From JAAXQD01 sp032126435 (lineage in GTDB: Bacteria; Desulfobacterota; Desulfobacteria; Desulfobacterales; UBA11574), in NCBI GenBank assembly GCA_032126435.1, contig JAQBBE010000325.1:1-36855 (forward strand): 36,855 nucleotides of DNA, in the 5' to 3' direction. A program made the translations under genes and the position numbers. How positions within the stretch are numbered: the stretch's first letter is position 1; every line of letters begins with the position of its first letter. Positions 33,040 to 36,855 of this stretch are shown piece by piece. Under the pieces are notes generated by a model. The model ran no database searches, was not told the DNA's origin, and saw only the letters and a list, made by a program, of their open reading frames with translations.

Positions 33040-33702
33040 ATGTTTATCAGCAAAATAATGACCAGAAATCCCGTAACCGTCGACCAAGACGCTGATATCT
33101 TGCACGCACAGGAACTCATGTCCAAACATCACTTCCACCAGCTTCCCGTGGTCGACGCGCATAATTTTCTTATTGGAATCGTCACGGATCGTGATATCAG
33201 AAGTGCTTTGTGGCCTTCTCATCTGGAAGATGACCTCGGCAAGGCAGAATGGAAACGTTTTTCAGAAATTAAAATTAAAGATATCATGACAAAAAAGCCG
33301 GTCACCATTTCTCCGTTATATACCCTTCAAGACGCCCTTCTTCTGCTGCAAAAAAAACGTGTCGGAGCATTTCCTGTTGTCGATGAAACGGGGATTCTTA
33401 AGGGCATTATCTCTGTCAGCGACCTGTTAAAGGAATTCATCAACGTCTTGGGGTTAGAAGAACCCGGAATGCTGTTGTGCATTATCGTTGAGAATAAAAT
33501 CGGGCAGATGAAAAAAATTGTCGATGCCATTACCGAGGAACATATTTCATTTGGTAGTATTCTGGTTGCCAGATACTGGGAAGAAGGAAAGCGGGCTGTC
33601 TTTCCATATCTTTTAACTCAAAATATCGGTCCGTTGAAAAGAAAGCTTAAAAATATGGGGTATACATTGCTCGACCCAATGGATTGGCATGCGGATCGAT
33701 GA
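33040..33702 (+). CDS. CBS-CBS-ACT domain protein (AcuB-like)
   Basis: Cytosolic regulatory protein of 220 residues. Two CBS domains are visible: the first begins at KIMTRNPVTVDQDADI with LIGIVTDRDIR near residue 50, and the second at DIMTKKPVTISPLYTL with GIISVSDLLKEF near residue 125. CBS pairs usually bind adenine nucleotides or SAM. The C-terminal part from MLLCIIVENKIGQMKKIV looks like an ACT domain. CBS-CBS-ACT is the architecture of AcuB. The ATG at 33040 is preceded by GGAGG; the longer TTG frame contains that box. It overlaps the methyltransferase gene by 14 nt. Confidence 0.85.
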   Translation: MFISKIMTRNPVTVDQDADILHAQELMSKHHFHQLPVVDAHNFLIGIVTDRDIRSALWPSHLEDDLGKAEWKRFSEIKIKDIMTKKPVTISPLYTLQDALLLLQKKRVGAFPVVDETGILKGIISVSDLLKEFINVLGLEEPGMLLCIIVENKIGQMKKIVDAITEEHISFGSILVARYWEEGKRAVFPYLLTQNIGPLKRKLKNMGYTLLDPMDWHADR

Positions 33703-34579
33703 CCCAAAATTGACTGAAGGAAAACAAGGAGTTAAAGATCGCCGAAAATTTATAGATACCCCTTATAAAGATCTTTATATCTACTATCTTGATGGCCGGT
33801 TGAAATCGAACCATAAAATATTCCACGATCATTTTATCGGCAACTGGCAGGAAGATGAATTCTCTTTTCTTTTCTTTTCCAGACCCTCTCCGAAGGAAGT
33901 GGGAAAAATACTGCGTTCAAACCCCGGATTGGCCCTTCTTGAAGAATTCCATATGACATACGACCAATGGCAGGGAGACAAGATCGCCCCGTTTAAGATC
34001 GGTCGGTTTCATATCATACCACCCTGGGAAAAACCGCCGAACAGAACGGACGCATCCTCCAAAGAACTCACCGTTCTTCTCGATCCAGGTGTGGTATTCG
34101 GCAATGGGTTGCATACCACAACGCAAGATTGCCTCGAAGCCCTTGAAATGGTATTCCTCCGTGAAAACATCGTGTCCGCCCTCGATCTCGGAACTGGAAC
34201 GGGCCTGCTATCCCTTGCCGTATCTCTGCTCGGCTGTAAAACCACACTTGCCGTCGACTTTAATTTTTTAGCCGCAATTACGGCGTTAAGAAACGTACGC
34301 TTAAACGGCTTGGAAAACACGATTCTGGTCGCTCAAGGTCGGGCCGAGGATTTTATTGACTCACCTTCAGATCTTATGATAGCAAATATCCATTATGATG
34401 TTATGAAGCAATTAATAACATCTCAGGGTTTTTTAAAAAAAAAATGGTTTATTCTGTCCGGCCTTTTGCGAAGCCAGGCAAGAAATTTGCGCTTTAAATT
34501 GTCGCGGCTCCCGGTAAATATCATAAAAGAATGGGAACGTGACGGCATCTGGCATACTTTTTTAGCAAAGAAAGGTTGA
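33689..34579 (+). CDS. PrmA-like protein methyltransferase
   Basis: SAM-dependent methyltransferase of the ribosomal protein L11 methylase family, 296 residues. The family linker DPGVVFGNGLHTTTQDCLEA matches the PrmA consensus DPG-AFGTG-H-TT with substitutions (Thr to Asn, and Thr to Leu before His). Motif I is LDLGTGTGLLSLA, and motif IV is NIHYDVMKQL where PrmA has NILA-PL. The N-terminal substrate domain is present but not well matched by eye. It is translationally coupled to the AcuB-like gene before it and the hydrolase after it, so an L11 substrate is uncertain; another metabolic protein is possible. Confidence 0.75.
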   Translation: MRIDDPKLTEGKQGVKDRRKFIDTPYKDLYIYYLDGRLKSNHKIFHDHFIGNWQEDEFSFLFFSRPSPKEVGKILRSNPGLALLEEFHMTYDQWQGDKIAPFKIGRFHIIPPWEKPPNRTDASSKELTVLLDPGVVFGNGLHTTTQDCLEALEMVFLRENIVSALDLGTGTGLLSLAVSLLGCKTTLAVDFNFLAAITALRNVRLNGLENTILVAQGRAEDFIDSPSDLMIANIHYDVMKQLITSQGFLKKKWFILSGLLRSQARNLRFKLSRLPVNIIKEWERDGIWHTFLAKKG

Positions 34580-34581
34580 CA

Positions 34582-35421
34582 ATGTATATCAAATGCTGGG
34601 GGTCAAGAGGCTCCATTCCAGTTTCGGGGAAAGATTTCATAAAATACGGTGGAGATACCACCTGCCTGGAAATCAGAACAAAAAGTGACGACATCATCAT
34701 CGTTGATGCCGGAACCGGTATACGACGGCTTGGCAACCGTTTAATCCAGGAAAACCGCTACAAGTACAATATTATTTTCACCCATGCCCACTGGGATCAT
34801 TTAATGGGGTTCCCCTTTTTCAAGCCGCTCTACAGCGAAGCGGCGGAATTCAGGATGTACAGGTGCCCATTTCACAGTGAATTCGTGGAAAACATCCTTT
34901 CCAGAATCATGACCCCGCCGAGCTTTCCGGTAAGATATTCTGAAATAAACGCAAAAATGGAATATGTCGGGGCATTTGTTAAGGAGTTTCAAATCGGCTC
35001 TGTAACGATAACACCGATCCCAATCAGTCATCCAAACAAAGGCAGCGGATACAAATTTACCGAAGACGGCAAATCTTTCGTCTTTCTAACCGACAATGAA
35101 CTGAGCTTCGTACACCCCGGCGGTCTGACGTATAAAGACTATCTGGAATTTTCTGCAGGTGCTGACCTTTTTATTCATGATGCCGAATACATCCCTGAAG
35201 AGTATCCATCCACCAAAGAATGGGGGCACTCGGTATTTACCGAAACGCTCGACCTTGCCCTTGAAGCCGGAGTCAAAAAGTTTGGCTTGTTTCATTTAAA
35301 CCAGGAACGGACGGATCGTCAGGTGGATGAAATTGTCGAGACCTGCAGACAAACCATCGCCCATAAAGGTCATAAACTCGAATGTTTCGCTGTGGCCTCC
35401 GATATGACGTTTACCATGTAA
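34582..35421 (+). CDS. Metallo-beta-lactamase-fold hydrolase
   Basis: Zn/Fe-dependent hydrolase of the RNase Z/phosphodiesterase-like branch, 279 residues. The start MYIKCWGSRGSIPVSGKD and GGDTTCLEI are typical of this branch. The metal motif HAHWDH (His68, His70, Asp72, His73) is intact; further ligands are likely His in PISHPN, Asp in FIHDAEY and His in GLFHLN. The ATG at 34582 is 2 nt after the methyltransferase stop; a TTG at 34576 is an alternative. The substrate is unknown: cyclic nucleotide, phosphonate or RNA-type substrates are all used by relatives. Confidence 0.85.
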   Translation: MYIKCWGSRGSIPVSGKDFIKYGGDTTCLEIRTKSDDIIIVDAGTGIRRLGNRLIQENRYKYNIIFTHAHWDHLMGFPFFKPLYSEAAEFRMYRCPFHSEFVENILSRIMTPPSFPVRYSEINAKMEYVGAFVKEFQIGSVTITPIPISHPNKGSGYKFTEDGKSFVFLTDNELSFVHPGGLTYKDYLEFSAGADLFIHDAEYIPEEYPSTKEWGHSVFTETLDLALEAGVKKFGLFHLNQERTDRQVDEIVETCRQTIAHKGHKLECFAVASDMTFTM

Positions 35422-35450
35422 CTCGAATCTCACCGTTCTCTGTCTCTGTG

Positions 35451-36215
35451 ATGATGGATGACCCTATTCAAATAGCTGCCAAAGATCTTGCCGGCACCCA
35501 AAAAGTTATCGCCTTAACCGGCGCAGGGATCTCTGTTGAAAGTGGAATTCCACCCTTCAGGGGGAAAGGTGGATTGTGGGAAAGATTCGATCCCATGGAG
35601 TACGCCCATATCAACGCCTTTATGAAAAATCCGGCCAAGGTTTGGAATGTCCTCATCAAAGAAATGAAAGGGATCATCGACAAGGCCAGGCCCAATGATG
35701 CCCACAAAGGGCTGGCCAGACTCGAAGACCTTGGAATATTAACAACGATTATCACCCAGAATGTCGATGGACTTCACCAGATGGCCGGCAATACGGATGT
35801 CATCGAATATCACGGAAACTTTGCTTGGCAGCTTTGCTTGGATTGTGGCAACAGATGCGAAACAGCCAAAATCGACGTAACGCGAATTCCCCCCCGATGC
35901 GAATGCGGCGGGATTTACAGGCCGGACTGTGTCTTCTTTGGTGAGATGATCCCGCCACAACATCTGTATCGGGCTGAAAAGGTCGCTTCGAATTGCGACA
36001 TCATGCTGGTGGTGGGGACATCGGCCCTTATTCAACCTGCCGCTTCTATTCCTGTTGTGGCAAAGCAGGCAGGCGCAAAGATCATAGAAATCAATCCTGA
36101 AAGAACACCTCTTTCAGAAAAAACCAGTGACTATATCATCCTGGGAAAGGCCGGCGAGGTTATAAAACGCTTAACAGCCGAAATTGAACATTTGAAGAAT
36201 TTAAACCCTACGTAA
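35451..36215 (+). CDS. Sirtuin, NAD-dependent protein deacylase
   Basis: Removes acyl groups from lysines using NAD. Motifs: ALTGAGISVESGIPPFRG (21-38) with GLWERF, TQNVDGLHQ (102-110), catalytic His121 in EYHGN, and zinc cysteines Cys129, Cys132, Cys150 and Cys152. GTSALIQPAASIP completes the NAD pocket. The Tyr-x-x-Arg pair that marks desuccinylases (as in CobB/SIRT5) is not evident after the NAFMKNPAKVW region, so a deacetylase or other acyl preference is inferred. Two adjacent ATGs (35451, 35454) and a GTG at 35448 are possible starts; no clear ribosome-binding site. Length about 254. It is the second deacylase of this cluster. Confidence 0.9.
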   Translation: MMDDPIQIAAKDLAGTQKVIALTGAGISVESGIPPFRGKGGLWERFDPMEYAHINAFMKNPAKVWNVLIKEMKGIIDKARPNDAHKGLARLEDLGILTTIITQNVDGLHQMAGNTDVIEYHGNFAWQLCLDCGNRCETAKIDVTRIPPRCECGGIYRPDCVFFGEMIPPQHLYRAEKVASNCDIMLVVGTSALIQPAASIPVVAKQAGAKIIEINPERTPLSEKTSDYIILGKAGEVIKRLTAEIEHLKNLNPT

Positions 36216-36233
36216 CCAAAACAGGAACAAGCG

Positions 36234-36854
36234 ATGCTCCGTGCAGACCTTTACGAAAAAGACATCGACATAGAGCCTTATGTCTCTTCCACCGACTGCA
36301 GGGCCTGCGGGTTTCACAGTCGGACAGAGTTTATAGACAAACTTCGCGGCGGACAGCTCAAACCCTCCCATTGCAAGATGGCCAGAATGCGCTTCCTTCC
36401 TTTACTCTGGGCGGCAAGGCCCAATGAGATTCTGCCCGAAGTGGAAGTTTTGCAGCTCCCGAATCCCGTCCCCACCGGACTCTTTCCAATCAACCAGCCG
36501 GAAGAAAATTCTCCCATCCTGGTGTCGGGCAACTCAAAGCTTACCGGTGAGGTTCTCACGGCGGTCCTTTCCACGACCTTGAGTCCGTTCTGGTACCTGG
36601 TCGTGGACACGGATGGACATACTGTGGACATGGCCATGGTCTACGAAGCGCTGACCGCTGAGAGGATTATGAAGGGACTGTTTCAAGAAAAAGTGGATCG
36701 AATCGCTCCGGAATCGACCCTTTTCCTGCCGGGCTTTGCGGCTTCGATACGTGATCAACTGGCTGAACAAAGTGGTCGGCCGGTAACCGTCGGACCGGTA
36801 TGCGCTGCTGAGCTTCCTATTTTTTTTGGAAAAACGCACTGGAAGTTGGCTTGA
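36234..36854 (+). CDS. Corrinoid iron-sulfur protein large-subunit-like protein lacking the TIM barrel (CdhE/AcsC-like)
   Basis: Complete 206-residue frame ending in TGA 1 nt before the window edge. The first 50 residues recall the Fe-S domain of CdhE/AcsC, with Cys22, Cys25 and Cys47; the usual third Cys, six residues after the CxxC start region, is Arg30. From about residue 93 it matches the recalled C-terminal cobalamin-binding domain of that subunit: PILVSGNSKLTGEV, YLVVDTDGHTV, FLPGFAASIRDQL and TVGPVCAAELPIFFG. The TIM barrel normally between them is absent, leaving a short Pro-rich linker (60-92). It follows the sirtuin by 18 nt. Function unknown; a role with CODH/ACS or corrinoid activation is inferred. 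Confidence 0.7.
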   Translation: MLRADLYEKDIDIEPYVSSTDCRACGFHSRTEFIDKLRGGQLKPSHCKMARMRFLPLLWAARPNEILPEVEVLQLPNPVPTGLFPINQPEENSPILVSGNSKLTGEVLTAVLSTTLSPFWYLVVDTDGHTVDMAMVYEALTAERIMKGLFQEKVDRIAPESTLFLPGFAASIRDQLAEQSGRPVTVGPVCAAELPIFFGKTHWKLA

Positions 36855-36855
36855 C

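Overview
This window looks like a core-chromosome segment of a strictly anaerobic, sulfate-reducer-like member of Desulfobacterota (the old Deltaproteobacteria), probably near Desulfobacterales. That placement is inference. It rests on the gene order (rpsB-tsf-pyrH-frr-uppS-cdsA-dxr-rseP beside prmC-prfA-rpmE-rho-coaE), on a CooC/AcsF-type nickel ATPase and a CO-dehydrogenase/acetyl-CoA-synthase-like protein, on an ETF:quinone oxidoreductase paired with an acyl-CoA dehydrogenase, and on moderate GC. No phage, insertion sequence, CRISPR array or rRNA was seen.

Layout. (1) 75-15779, minus strand: a long block of housekeeping genes reading leftwards. In order of transcription these are coaE, rho, rpmE, (terminator) prfA, prmC, rpsB, tsf, pyrH, frr, uppS, cdsA, dxr, rseP, purL (with an N-terminal PurS-like region) and purQ. 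Many neighbours overlap by 1-26 nt, so translational coupling is likely. (2) 15902-20227, plus strand: cca-type nucleotidyltransferase, adk, rpsU, folC and a tRNA-Arg(CCG), with several recognisable promoters and two good intrinsic terminators. (3) 20459-25412, plus strand: a PilZ protein, then a four-gene Mla/Pqi-like lipid transport operon (STAS-fused permease, ATPase, MCE protein, lipoprotein), then an HU protein. (4) 25413-26055: a 643-nt gene-free stretch full of inverted and direct repeats. (5) 26056-30940: ETF-QO converging on a leftward acyl-CoA dehydrogenase, phasin-like, UbiB/ABC1 kinase group. (6) 31184-36854, plus strand: cooC/acsF, an HDAC-family deacetylase (AcuC-like), a CBS-CBS-ACT protein (AcuB-like), a PrmA-like methyltransferase, a metallo-beta-lactamase-fold hydrolase, a sirtuin, and a 206-residue protein resembling the Fe-S and cobalamin-binding ends of the corrinoid iron-sulfur protein large subunit without its central TIM barrel.

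How the genes may work together. Regions 1 and 2 supply translation (S2, S21, L31, EF-Ts, RRF, RF1 and its methylase, tRNA maturation), transcription termination, and nucleotide, folate, CoA, phospholipid and isoprenoid precursors. Region 3 maintains the envelope. Region 5 feeds electrons from acyl-CoA oxidation into the quinone pool. Region 6 is the most interesting part. It places two unrelated lysine deacylases (Zn-dependent and NAD-dependent) and an AcuB-like nucleotide sensor beside nickel-insertion and corrinoid-protein genes of the acetyl-CoA (Wood-Ljungdahl) type, suggesting post-translational control of C1/acetyl-CoA metabolism.

Limits: all calls come from reading the sequence and recalled family motifs; no database search or structure prediction was run. 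Several start codons were moved from the longest open frame on the basis of ribosome-binding sites, as stated in each entry.
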